Positions 1 through 7,594 of a stretch of DNA of 64,000 bases are shown here, in pieces. The notes under the pieces are model-generated. The model did not search any database, was not told where the DNA came from, and saw only the letters and a list, made by a program, of their open reading frames with translations. Every line of letters starts with the position of its first letter. Within the stretch, counting starts at the first letter, position 1. The stretch comes from Xanthobacteraceae bacterium (GTDB taxonomy: Bacteria; Pseudomonadota; Alphaproteobacteria; Rhizobiales; Xanthobacteraceae), in contig JALHRD010000011.1 in assembly GCA_022841625.1 (NCBI GenBank), forward strand, positions 62,001 through 126,000, written 5' to 3'. A program made the translations under genes and the position numbers.

Positions 1-1272
1 CCGTACGAGGCGGATCAACCGCCCGTCGGCAAGCTGTTTAACCTGGATCGAAACTTCGTTCGACGACTGCCCTCGCAGCGCATTTTTTCTGCGGTCTGCG
101 GCGCCCCCGGCGTCTTTTTCGTCGGCAAAGATACCGTTTGCAATACGATGCGCGACGATGGCTTGGTGAGGTGTTCCGGTTTTCAGCAGTTCCGGCGGCA
201 GGCGATACAAAGTCGCATAATGGTTATTGCAGATAACGAGACGTTTATCCGCGTCAAACATGCACAGGCCATGCGTCATGTTTTCGAGCGCCGCTTTGAA
301 TCTGAGATTTGTCTGTTCGAGCGCTAGTTTAGAGTGTTCAATTGTCCGGTGGCGATAGATACCAGCGCTTGCGGCCATGAGAGCCAGCAGTGTCATGAGA
401 ACCGCTAAGCCGATGTAGATATTACGCTGGCGCTCGTAGTCCGCGAATACATGGTGTTTGGCGTTGCCAACGGCAACGACCAGGGGATAGCCGGCGACCT
501 TCCGATAGTTCGTCAGACGTGTGACGCCATCATTTCTGCCAACGACCCAATAATATCCCTCCGGGGCGCGGGTCAACGCGTTTGACATTTCCTTTGACAT
601 GCCGTCAGGCGGAGCTGGGATGCCATGGGAAGCGCGAACGACGCCGTCGAGTCCACGCAAGACGACGCCGCTGTGTGCACCGAGATTCACGGATCGCGCG
701 AATCGCTCGGCGAATACCGGATCGATGGATGTCACGATGACCCCGCCAAAGCCGCCGTCCGGTTTGCGCAGTCGGCGCGAGAGTTGGATCGATAATTTTC
801 CCGATGCACGCCCCATCACCGGCTTGCTGATAAACAACTCGTCTGATTTAGCGTTGACATGGACTAGGAAATGCTCGCGGTCGCCGAGATAAAGTGGCGG
901 CCCGCTGTATGCCGTCGTCGTCTGCGTCATGTATCCGTCGGAACCAATCATGCTGGTCTGGGTTGTCAGGTCGTCATGCAGCGAGGTCCCCTCGGTCCAG
1001 CCGCGCAAGACGAATTGTTCTGGATTTTTTTCATATGCGAGGCGCAGGAGCAGGAGCGTCTGATCGACGTCTTTAAGCAGCCGGATTGTGGTTTCCTCAA
1101 ATAGCCACGCCAAGCTACTTCCACGCTCAATCGCGGCATCCAGATCCCTGGTGCGCTCGGCAGACAATTGATAGGCGAGGCCGATCCAGCAAATGACGAC
1201 GACAGCCAGGCCGAATATCGTCGTGGGCAGCAGTAAAGCGCGGAGCCAAGGTATCGATCGGGGAGTTTTCAT
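1..1272 (-). CDS. Membrane sensor with dCache-like and PAS domains, C-terminus beyond window edge
   Basis: The frame is open from an ATG at 1272 to the window edge (424 codons, no stop). Residues about 10-30 form a membrane segment. A periplasmic sensor region of about 240 residues follows, then a second membrane segment (IYIGLAVLMTLLALMAAS). After it comes a PAS_7-type domain starting LRFKAALENMTHGLCMFDAD. In Hyphomicrobiales this architecture usually continues into GGDEF-EAL (cyclic-di-GMP turnover) or histidine kinase modules. The output domain lies outside the window, so the class is inference. It lies downstream of ispB on the same strand with a gap of about 220 bp, so it probably has its own promoter. 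The sensor role is fairly sure; the output is unknown. Confidence 0.75.
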   Translation of the reverse strand, partial: MKTPRSIPWLRALLLPTTIFGLAVVVICWIGLAYQLSAERTRDLDAAIERGSSLAWLFEETTIRLLKDVDQTLLLLRLAYEKNPEQFVLRGWTEGTSLHDDLTTQTSMIGSDGYMTQTTTAYSGPPLYLGDREHFLVHVNAKSDELFISKPVMGRASGKLSIQLSRRLRKPDGGFGGVIVTSIDPVFAERFARSVNLGAHSGVVLRGLDGVVRASHGIPAPPDGMSKEMSNALTRAPEGYYWVVGRNDGVTRLTNYRKVAGYPLVVAVGNAKHHVFADYERQRNIYIGLAVLMTLLALMAASAGIYRHRTIEHSKLALEQTNLRFKAALENMTHGLCMFDADKRLVICNNHYATLYRLPPELLKTGTPHQAIVAHRIANGIFADEKDAGGAADRRKNALRGQSSNEVSIQVKQLADGRLIRLVR

Positions 1273-1490
1273 CTTGGCAGGCCCGCCTGAATCGGGAGCC
1301 ACATTCTTGGTTAACGGTATTAAATTCTCGTAAAGCGCGAGCCGCCGGCGAAGCGAGATTGGGAGCGCGGTATTTACCGCTTGTTAACCTATCGGTTCGC
1401 AGCCGCGCCGGCGTTTCGCGCACTCTCCGGCTCGAACATCAAGCAGGCGGCGGCAACATTGCGCGGGTCGAAACGTCGGCTGGCGGCGTT

Positions 1491-2501
1491 CTAATTCGAC
1501 CGCGCGATGCAGAATTCGACCGCCTCTTCCAGTGCTTCCTTCATCGGCAAGGCCGGGAACAAGGCCAGCGCATCCTTGGCGATGGCGCCGTAGTGGCGGG
1601 CGCGCTGGACGGTGTCTTCCAGTGCCCGGTGTTTGACCATCAGCGCGACCGCTTGCTCAAGATCGGCATCGGTCGACACGCCATCCTCGAGCGCGCGCCG
1701 CCAGAAGCCGCGCTCGCTGTCGGAACCGCGACGGAACGACAGCACCACCGGCAGCGTGATCTTGCCCTCGCGGAAATCGTCGCCGACATTCTTGCCGAGC
1801 TTGGCGGCCTTGCCGCCATAATCGAGCGCATCGTCGACCAGTTGGAAGGCGATGCCAAGATTCATCCCGAACGAACGGCAGGCGGATTGTTCGTCTTTCG
1901 AGCCGCCGTTGAGCGCGGGGCCGACCTCGCAGGCGGCCGCGAACAGTTCGGCGGTCTTGGCGCGGATTACCGATAGATAATCGTCCTCGGTGGTGGCGGT
2001 GTTCTTGGCGGCGGTCAGCTGCATCACTTCGCCTTCGGCGATGATGGCGGCGGCCGAGGACAGGATTTCGAGCGCGCGCATCGAGCCGACCTCGACCATC
2101 ATCTTGAACGCCTGTCCGAGCAGGAAATCGCCGACCAGCACGCTCGCCTCGTTGCCCCACAGCAACCGGGCGGCGAGCTTGCCGCGCCGCATTTCGCTCT
2201 CGTCGACCACGTCGTCGTGCAGCAGCGTCGCGGTGTGCATGAATTCGACCGCGGCCGCGAGCTTGACGTGGCCGTCGCCGCGATAGCCGGCGAGTCGCGA
2301 CATGGCGAGTGTCAGCATTGGCCGCAGCCGCTTGCCGCCTGAGGCGATCAAATGGTTCGCCACCTCCGGGATCATGGTTACTTCCGATCCGGTGCGTGAC
2401 AGGATGGTGGCATTGACCCGCTCCATGTCGGCGGATACCAGGCCGGTCAGCCGCTCAACCGATGGCGATGCCGGACTTTCAAAAGGGACGATGACGGCCA
2501 A
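1491..2501 (-). CDS. ispB: Octaprenyl (polyprenyl) diphosphate synthase
   Basis: This trans-prenyltransferase condenses isopentenyl diphosphate units onto an allylic primer and makes the side chain of ubiquinone. At 336 aa it has the usual length. The substrate motif GGKRLRP is near residue 55, the first aspartate-rich motif is LLHDDVVDESEMRRG near residue 93, and the second is FQLVDDALDY near residue 220. Start at 2501 keeps the full N-terminal helix. The gene is divergent from the glycosyltransferase at 2572, with about 70 bp between the starts, so the two may share a promoter region. The exact chain length (C40 or C50) cannot be read from the sequence; octaprenyl or decaprenyl are the likely options in this order. 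Confidence 0.92.
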   Translation of the reverse strand: MAVIVPFESPASPSVERLTGLVSADMERVNATILSRTGSEVTMIPEVANHLIASGGKRLRPMLTLAMSRLAGYRGDGHVKLAAAVEFMHTATLLHDDVVDESEMRRGKLAARLLWGNEASVLVGDFLLGQAFKMMVEVGSMRALEILSSAAAIIAEGEVMQLTAAKNTATTEDDYLSVIRAKTAELFAAACEVGPALNGGSKDEQSACRSFGMNLGIAFQLVDDALDYGGKAAKLGKNVGDDFREGKITLPVVLSFRRGSDSERGFWRRALEDGVSTDADLEQAVALMVKHRALEDTVQRARHYGAIAKDALALFPALPMKEALEEAVEFCIARSN

Positions 2502-2571
2502 GACTTGCTCCCGGGAGAAGGACGCCGCACCATAGAAACGCTATTGTCGCCGAGCAAGGGCGGCATTCACT

Positions 2572-3591
2572 ATGACCACCGGGATTTACGATTTGGAAAC
2601 AGCAATGACCGATACCGGCGCCGGCGGGCGGGGCGCGGAAATGCCGGAAATGCGCCAGCGGATTGCGGTGCTGGTGCCGTGCTTCAATGAGGCTACGGCG
2701 ATTGCCCAGGTGGTTGCGGATTTCCGCGCTGCTTTGCCGCAGGCGCGCATCTATGTCTATGACAACAACTCGACCGACGGCACCGCCGACGCGGCGCGCG
2801 CCGCCGGCGCCGTGGTCCGGTGCGAAACCCGCCAAGGCAAGGGCCATGTGGTGCGGCGGATGTTTTCCGACATCGACGCCGACATCTATGTGCTGGTCGA
2901 TGGCGACGCCACCTATCATGCGCCGAGCGCGCCGGCGATGGTTGCGCGGCTTTGCGACGACCGCTTGGACATGGTGGTGGCGGCGCGCGTACACGAGGAC
3001 GCGGCCGCGTACCGGCGCGGCCATGTCATGGGTAACCGGCTGTTGACCGGCTTTGTCGATATCGTGTTCGGAGCCACGTTCAGCGACATCCTCTCCGGCT
3101 ATCGGGTGTTCTCGCGCCGCTTTGTCAAATCGTTTCCGGCGCTGTCGGGCGGCTTTGAAATCGAGACCGAGCTGACCGTGCATGCGCTTGAACTCGATCT
3201 GCCGGTTGCGGAAACCCGCACGCCTTATTACGCCCGCCAGGAGGGCTCGCAGTCGAAGCTTTCGACCTGGCGCGATGGATTCCGAATTCTCGGCACTATT
3301 TTCAAGCTCTATCGTTCGGAACGACCGTTGGCGTTTTTTTCCAGTATCGGAATTTTCGGCGCGCTGATTGCAATCGCGCTCGCTATTCCTGTGGTTGTGA
3401 CTTTTCTAGAGCGCGGCGTGGTGCCGCGGCTGCCGACCGCGATCCTGTCGACCGGGTTGATGCTGGCGGCATTGGTTGCAATCGCGGCCGGGCTGATCCT
3501 CGATACGGTGACGCGCGGCCGGCGCGAAATGAAGCGCATTGCCTATCTGCAACAGCGCGCGCCCGGTGAGAACTGGGACCGGCGCAATTAG
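2572..3591 (+). CDS. GT2 glycosyltransferase, dolichyl-phosphate-mannose-synthase-like
   Basis: The protein is 339 aa. An N-terminal GT2 fold starts at about residue 30 (IAVLVPCFNEATAIAQVV), has a nucleotide-sugar region (YDNNSTDGTADAARAAGA) and a DxD-type metal motif (VLVDGDATY). Two C-terminal membrane helices follow (about residues 255-280 and 290-315). This matches polyprenyl-phosphate sugar transferases that load a lipid carrier at the inner membrane. Sugar and acceptor are unknown. In-frame ATGs at 2572, 2605 and 2641 all precede the fold; 2572 is the longest and none has a strong ribosome site, so the start is uncertain. The gene leads a co-directional run with DUF2007 and the methyltransferase. 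Confidence 0.85.
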   Translation: MTTGIYDLETAMTDTGAGGRGAEMPEMRQRIAVLVPCFNEATAIAQVVADFRAALPQARIYVYDNNSTDGTADAARAAGAVVRCETRQGKGHVVRRMFSDIDADIYVLVDGDATYHAPSAPAMVARLCDDRLDMVVAARVHEDAAAYRRGHVMGNRLLTGFVDIVFGATFSDILSGYRVFSRRFVKSFPALSGGFEIETELTVHALELDLPVAETRTPYYARQEGSQSKLSTWRDGFRILGTIFKLYRSERPLAFFSSIGIFGALIAIALAIPVVVTFLERGVVPRLPTAILSTGLMLAALVAIAAGLILDTVTRGRREMKRIAYLQQRAPGENWDRRN

Positions 3592-3608
3592 GGCCGGGCA
3601 TCGCCGTC

Positions 3609-3839
3609 ATGCGTGAAATCGTCCGCACCAACGATCCCGTGCTGATCTCGGCGATCGCAGCGTTGTTGCAGGGCGCAGCTATTCCGCATTTTGTTTTCGA
3701 CCAGGACATGAGCGTGCTCGAAGGCTCGATCGGCATGCTGCCGCGCCGGGTGATGGTCGGCGACGACGACGTGGTGGCGGCGCGCCAGCTGCTCGCCGAT
3801 GCCGGCCTCGGTCATGAACTGCGCTCCGATGACAGCTAA
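3609..3839 (+). CDS. DUF2007 domain protein (putative signal-transducing protein)
   Basis: This is a 76-aa protein beginning MREIVRTNDPVLISAIAALL, with the short DUF2007 pattern: an alpha helix after a 'vrtnD' strand, and a conserved terminal segment (RVMVGDDDVVAARQLLADAG). Pfam calls the family a putative prokaryotic signal-transducing protein; its biochemical role is not established. It starts 17 bp after the glycosyltransferase stop and overlaps the methyltransferase start by 11 bp (ATG at 3829), so it is probably co-translated. In Hyphomicrobiales DUF2007 genes are commonly found next to this methyltransferase, which supports both calls. Confidence 0.85.
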   Translation: MREIVRTNDPVLISAIAALLQGAAIPHFVFDQDMSVLEGSIGMLPRRVMVGDDDVVAARQLLADAGLGHELRSDDS

Positions 3840-4599
3840 ACCTGACGGCATCACCGACGATGCGGCGCTCGGCGGGCGGCTGCGGTTGCGCCAGCCGCGG
3901 CGCGGGCATCGCTTCGGTCATGACGCGATTCTGCTGGCGGCGATCTGTCCGGCACAGGCTGGCGATACCGTGATCGATCTCGGCGCGGGTGTCGGCGCGG
4001 CGGGTCTTGCGCTTGCCATCCGGGTCGCCGATACGGCGGTGACTTTGGTTGAGATCGATCCGCGGCTGGCCGCGCTTGCCCAAGAGAACGCGCGCCTGAA
4101 CGGCATGGACGCGCGGGTGCGCGCGGTGACGCTCGATGTTGGCGCACCGGCGCGCGCCTTTGCGGCCGCGGGCCTCGCTGCGGACAGCCTCGACCATGTG
4201 CTGATGAATCCGCCGTTCAACGATCCGCACCGGCAGCGCATGTCGCCGGATGCGGCGCGGCGATTGGCGCATGCGGCGTCGCAATCGGTGCTGCCGTCAT
4301 GGTTGAAGACGGCGGCGCGGCTGATGCGCGCGCGCGGCACATTGAGCTTGATCTGGCGGGCGGACGGGCTCGCCGATGTGCTCGCCGCGCTTACGCCGAC
4401 GTTTGGCGGCGTCACGGTGCTGCCGGTCTATCCGGCGCCGAATAAGCCCGCGATCCGCGTCTTGGTGACCGCGATCAAAGCCAGCCGGGCGCCGCTCACG
4501 CTTGCGCCACCGCTCACGCTGGCCGATGCGGCGGGCCGTCCGACGGCGGCGGCCGCGGCGGTGCTGCGCGATGGCGCCGCGCTAGTGCCGCCGATTTGA
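3829..4599 (+). CDS. tRNA1(Val) adenine-N6-methyltransferase-like protein
   Basis: This is a class I SAM-dependent methyltransferase of about 256 aa. The SAM site is DLGAGVGAAGLALA and the catalytic NPPF motif is NPPFNDPHR, both typical of N6-adenine methyltransferases of the TrmN6/YfiC (COG4123) type that modify A37 of tRNA-Val. The ATG at 3829 overlaps the DUF2007 stop and is preferred over 3799, which would lengthen the overlap. The last six codons (ALVPPI) and the TGA stop lie inside a hairpin repeat (4582-4659), so the natural C-terminus has probably been replaced by repeat-encoded residues. The enzyme class is clear; the exact substrate is by family. Confidence 0.82.
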   Translation: MTAKPDGITDDAALGGRLRLRQPRRGHRFGHDAILLAAICPAQAGDTVIDLGAGVGAAGLALAIRVADTAVTLVEIDPRLAALAQENARLNGMDARVRAVTLDVGAPARAFAAAGLAADSLDHVLMNPPFNDPHRQRMSPDAARRLAHAASQSVLPSWLKTAARLMRARGTLSLIWRADGLADVLAALTPTFGGVTVLPVYPAPNKPAIRVLVTAIKASRAPLTLAPPLTLADAAGRPTAAAAAVLRDGAALVPPI

Positions 4600-4659
4600 A
4601 GTTCCTACAGCGCTTGCGGCAAATGCGGTTAGGAACTTCAAATCGAAAAGCGGCACTAG
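4582..4659. repeat. Hairpin repeat unit A (nested inverted repeat)
   Basis: The outer arms are CTAGTGCCGC (4582-4591) and GCGGCACTAG (4650-4659). The inner arms are CGATTTGAAGTTCCT (4592-4606) and AGGAACTTCAAATCG (4631-4645). An AAAA bulge separates inner and outer arms on the right, and the loop is about 24 nt. All arm bases pair perfectly. The unit begins inside the methyltransferase gene and contains its stop codon. It belongs to the five-member family described in the findings. Confidence 0.9.
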
Positions 4660-4672
4660 ATTCATAGAGGTG

Positions 4673-4748
4673 CCAGCGCCCCTTGGTTTCCGAAGTTCGT
4701 GTAAGCGGTTGCCGCGATGGTTCACGAACTTCGGAAACGGGGCGCTGG
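4673..4748. repeat. Hairpin repeat unit B (nested inverted repeat)
   Basis: The outer arms are CCAGCGCCCC (4673-4682) and GGGGCGCTGG (4739-4748). The inner arms are GTTTCCGAAGTTCGTG (4686-4701) and CACGAACTTCGGAAAC (4723-4738). Pairing is perfect and the loop is 21 nt. The core matches units C and E, while the outer arms differ from the CTAGTG type. It lies 13 bp from unit A and 50 bp before the S49 peptidase start, so it may act on the peptidase transcript leader. Confidence 0.9.
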
Positions 4749-4798
4749 TATGTCGTTCCCCAGGCGCTTAGATAGGTTGGGACTCAACAGAGAGCAGC

Positions 4799-5716
4799 AT
4801 GACCGATCAGCATAAGCCCGAACCGGGAATGTCCGAGCACCTGCGTCAATTGCTGGCGGGGGTCCGGGAATCGCTGCGTCGGTACTTGCCGAAGCGCTTC
4901 CGTGGCGGCGGCGCCATCGTGCCGGTGGTGCGGCTATCGGGTACGATCGGGCTGTCGACCCCGCTGCGGCCGGGGCTCACGCTTGCGAGTGTGGCGCGGC
5001 CGCTGGAGCGGGCGTTCACCAGACGAGGCGTCGTCGCGGTGGCATTGCTGATCAATTCGCCGGGCGGTTCGCCGGTACAGTCGCATTTCATTCATCAGCG
5101 CATCCGGGCGCTGGCGGCCGAGCACAAGGTATCGGTGATCGCGTTCGCGGAGGATGTCGCCGCCTCGGGCGGCTACATGATCGCTTGCGCCGCCGACGAG
5201 ATCATCTGCGACAATTCGACGATCATCGGCTCGATCGGTGTGATCGGCGGCTCGTTCGGCTTTTCCGGATTGTTGGAAAAACTCGGCATCGAACGGCGAC
5301 TTTACACTTCGGGCGAGCGCAAGGCCATGCTCGATCCGTTCCTGCCGGAGAAGCCGGACGATGTCGAGCGCCTGAAATCGGTGCAGCGCGACATTCACGA
5401 GGATTTTATCGCGCTGGTGAAGCAGAGTCGGGGCGCACGCCTGGTTGGTCCAGAAAATGACTTGTTCTCCGGCGAATTCTGGACCGGACGCAAGGCGGTG
5501 ACGCTGGGCGTCGCCGACGGCATCGGCGATCTGCGCACGGTGTTGCGTCAGCGCTATGGCGACGATGTGCGGATGCCGCTCATTGGGCCGGAGCGCAGCC
5601 TGTTCGGCCGCACGCGTCCGGGCTTGCGGGCGTGGCTTGCGGGCGATGCGAGTGTCGCTGAGGAATTGATCTCGACCCTGGAAGAGCGTGCGTTGTGGTC
5701 GCGTTACGGTTTATGA
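4799..5716 (+). CDS. S49 family serine peptidase (SppA/SohB-like)
   Basis: This 305-aa protein has the ClpP-like fold of signal-peptide peptidases. The nucleophile serine is in AEDVAASGGYM (S123) and the general-base lysine is in TSGERKAML (K175), the Ser-Lys dyad of bacterial short-form SppA. The motif INSPGG (residues 85-90) precedes the active site. There is no obvious N-terminal signal peptide or membrane helix, unlike E. coli SohB, so it may be membrane-associated or cytoplasmic. The family degrades cleaved signal peptides and misfolded membrane proteins. The ATG at 4799 follows GAGAGCAGC. It is the first gene after hairpin repeats A and B. Confidence 0.88.
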   Translation: MTDQHKPEPGMSEHLRQLLAGVRESLRRYLPKRFRGGGAIVPVVRLSGTIGLSTPLRPGLTLASVARPLERAFTRRGVVAVALLINSPGGSPVQSHFIHQRIRALAAEHKVSVIAFAEDVAASGGYMIACAADEIICDNSTIIGSIGVIGGSFGFSGLLEKLGIERRLYTSGERKAMLDPFLPEKPDDVERLKSVQRDIHEDFIALVKQSRGARLVGPENDLFSGEFWTGRKAVTLGVADGIGDLRTVLRQRYGDDVRMPLIGPERSLFGRTRPGLRAWLAGDASVAEELISTLEERALWSRYGL

Positions 5717-5775
5717 GCGCTGCGAAGCAGGCAGCGACAAGTAACACTTGAAAAGCAACTCAATAGGAGAGGGCA

Positions 5776-5982
5776 ATGCCGTTTGTGGTTCCGCCGCTGA
5801 TGAAATGGGCGCTGGCCGCTTTAGGCGGCGCTGCCGCGATCCACTGGGCGGTGCGCGAGGTCCGCCGCGTCAATGCGGAACTCGAGCGGGTCAAGGCCGC
5901 GCCGGCCATGGACCCGGCGGTGCGCCGTTCGCTGCCGACGCTGCGGCGCGATCCCGCGACCGGCGAGTGGCGCGTGATTTAG
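5776..5982 (+). CDS. Conserved small protein of unknown function
   Basis: This 68-aa product starts MPFVVPPLMKWALAALGGAA. One hydrophobic N-terminal helix is followed by a short amphipathic helix (VREVRRVNAELERVK) and a tail ending in RRDPATGEWRVI. A good ribosome site, AGGAGA, sits 8 bp before the ATG. Similar small proteins with a W-R-V-I/M ending are familiar to me from Bradyrhizobium-type genomes, where they have no function. It probably is a single-pass membrane protein. It lies about 60 bp after the S49 peptidase and overlaps the facing 36-aa gene by 4 bp at the stop codons. Confidence 0.7.
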   Translation: MPFVVPPLMKWALAALGGAAAIHWAVREVRRVNAELERVKAAPAMDPAVRRSLPTLRRDPATGEWRVI

Positions 5983-6086
5983 GCGTGCCGGTCCGGCGTC
6001 AGCATGGCCTTCGCCACCATGACGTGGCCGAGGATCGCGACGACCGCAAATGATGCAATCAGGCTGATGAGCAGGATTTCGAACAT
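5979..6086 (-). CDS. Very small membrane protein (35 aa)
   Basis: The short frame starts at an ATG at 6086 with GAGGG placed 4 bp upstream on the minus strand. It encodes MFEILLISLIASFAVVAILG followed by a short charged tail, that is, one membrane helix. A longer reading from 6182 adds a non-conserved, non-hydrophobic extension and has no ribosome site, so I prefer the short form. It converges with the 68-aa gene and overlaps it by 4 bp. Function is unknown. Confidence 0.5.
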   Translation of the reverse strand: MFEILLISLIASFAVVAILGHVMVAKAMLTPDRHA

Positions 6087-6335
6087 GGCACCCTCTGTCC
6101 CGTGAAGTGTTGTCCCGTTCATTAGACGGACGCGGCGGCCGGCCGGTTCATGGGCGGCTGCGAAAAATTGCAAAGGCCCCAAAATTTTGAAATAAATCCA
6201 ATTCTCTCAGATGTTTGGCGTCCGAAAACATCGGGGCCGTGGCCGCGATGCGCGACTGCGCCGCCGATTGCTTGACCGGTTGGGGGGTGGCCGATAGGGT
6301 CCGCGCCCAAAGTCCTTCCAAGAAAATCGCTGCAA

Positions 6336-7271
6336 ATGGCCGATCTTCCCGCCCATATGCGCCCGGAGCGGTCGTTTCAGGGTTTGATTCTGGCGCTTCA
6401 GCGCTATTGGGCGGACTATGGCTGCGTCATTCTCCAGCCCTATGACATGGAGGTCGGCGCCGGCACCTTCCACCCCGCCACCACATTGCGCGCGCTCGGG
6501 CCCAAGCCGTGGAATGCCGCCTATGTCCAGCCGTCGCGCCGCCCCAAGGACGGCCGCTATGGCGAGAACCCCAACCGGCTGCAGCACTATTACCAGTTCC
6601 AGGTGATCCTGAAGCCAAACCCGCCGGACCTTCAGGAACTCTATCTGAAGTCGCTTTACGCCATCGGCATCGACCCGGCGCTGCACGATATCCGCTTTGT
6701 CGAGGACGACTGGGAATCGCCGACGCTCGGCGCCTGGGGGCTTGGCTGGGAGTGCTGGTGCGACGGCATGGAAGTGTCGCAGTTCACTTATTTCCAGCAG
6801 GTCGCGGGTTTCGAATGCGCGCCGGTCTCGGGCGAACTGACCTATGGGCTTGAGCGGCTGGCGATGTATGTGCAGGGCGTCGAACGGGTCTACGATCTCA
6901 ATTTCAATGGCCGCGACGGTGCGCAGAAGGTCAGCTATGGCGACGTGTTCCTGCAGGCCGAACAGGAATATTCGCGGCACAATTTCGAGCATGCCGACAC
7001 CGACATGCTGTTCGAACAGTTCAAGATGGCGGAGGCTGCGTGCCGGAAATATCTGGCGGCTGGCTGGAGCACGGAAAGCGAAGTGAAGCGCCACTTGATG
7101 GCGCTGCCCGCCTATGACCAGTGCATCAAGGCAAGCCATGTGTTCAATCTGCTCGATGCGCGCGGCGTGATCTCGGTGACCGAGCGACAGAGTTATATCT
7201 TGCGCGTGCGCGAACTCGCCAAGGCTTGCGGCGAGGCGTGGCTTGCGACCGAAGCGGGAGGACTGGCATGA
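6336..7271 (+). CDS. glyQ: Glycine--tRNA ligase alpha subunit
   Basis: This is the catalytic alpha subunit (311 aa) of the bacterial alpha2-beta2 glycyl-tRNA synthetase, which activates glycine with ATP. Family hallmarks are [18 protein letters not shown] near the start, the block [19 protein letters not shown], and [20 protein letters not shown] around residues 130-150. Start at 6336 ([16 protein letters not shown]) gives the usual length. The stop overlaps the CDGSH gene start (ATGA), so the two are translationally coupled. glyS follows. Confidence 0.97.
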   Translation: MADLPAHMRPERSFQGLILALQRYWADYGCVILQPYDMEVGAGTFHPATTLRALGPKPWNAAYVQPSRRPKDGRYGENPNRLQHYYQFQVILKPNPPDLQELYLKSLYAIGIDPALHDIRFVEDDWESPTLGAWGLGWECWCDGMEVSQFTYFQQVAGFECAPVSGELTYGLERLAMYVQGVERVYDLNFNGRDGAQKVSYGDVFLQAEQEYSRHNFEHADTDMLFEQFKMAEAACRKYLAAGWSTESEVKRHLMALPAYDQCIKASHVFNLLDARGVISVTERQSYILRVRELAKACGEAWLATEAGGLA

Positions 7272-7510
7272 GCGACAAACCGGAAATCGGCGGCATGGAG
7301 CCGATCGTGGTCGATGTGGTGGCGGGCGAAAGCTATTGGTGGTGCGTCTGCGGCCGCTCCCAGAAACAGCCGTTTTGCGACGGCTCGCACAAGGGCACGT
7401 CGTTCTCGCCATTGGAATGGAAGGCCGAACGCGCGCGGCCGATGAGTTTTTGCACCTGCAAGCACACCAAATCGCCGCCGTTCTGCGACGACAGCCACGA
7501 CGAGCTGTAA
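7268..7510 (+). CDS. Dual CDGSH-type iron-sulfur protein
   Basis: This 80-aa protein holds two CDGSH-type 2Fe-2S sites with the pattern C-x-C...C-x-x-x-H. The first is [16 protein letters not shown] and the second is [16 protein letters not shown], in which G is replaced by D. Tandem CDGSH proteins bind two redox-active clusters; bacterial roles are poorly known, with iron/redox sensing or electron transfer proposed. The ATG at 7268 overlaps the glyQ stop by 4 bp and the preceding GGGAGGA is a good ribosome site. It sits between the two glycyl-tRNA synthetase subunits and is likely co-transcribed with them. Confidence 0.88.
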   Translation: MSDKPEIGGMEPIVVDVVAGESYWWCVCGRSQKQPFCDGSHKGTSFSPLEWKAERARPMSFCTCKHTKSPPFCDDSHDEL

Positions 7511-7594
7511 GACAACTTACTATTGGTTTGCTGCAAAGGTGCGGCAAATTCCGACCCCCTCCAGGGGAGGGTGACCGAGCAAACGGCGCGATCC

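Noticed and set aside
6207-7547. 446-codon minus-strand frame opposite glyQ and CDGSH
   Set aside because: It is an antisense shadow spanning two unrelated genes and their junction.
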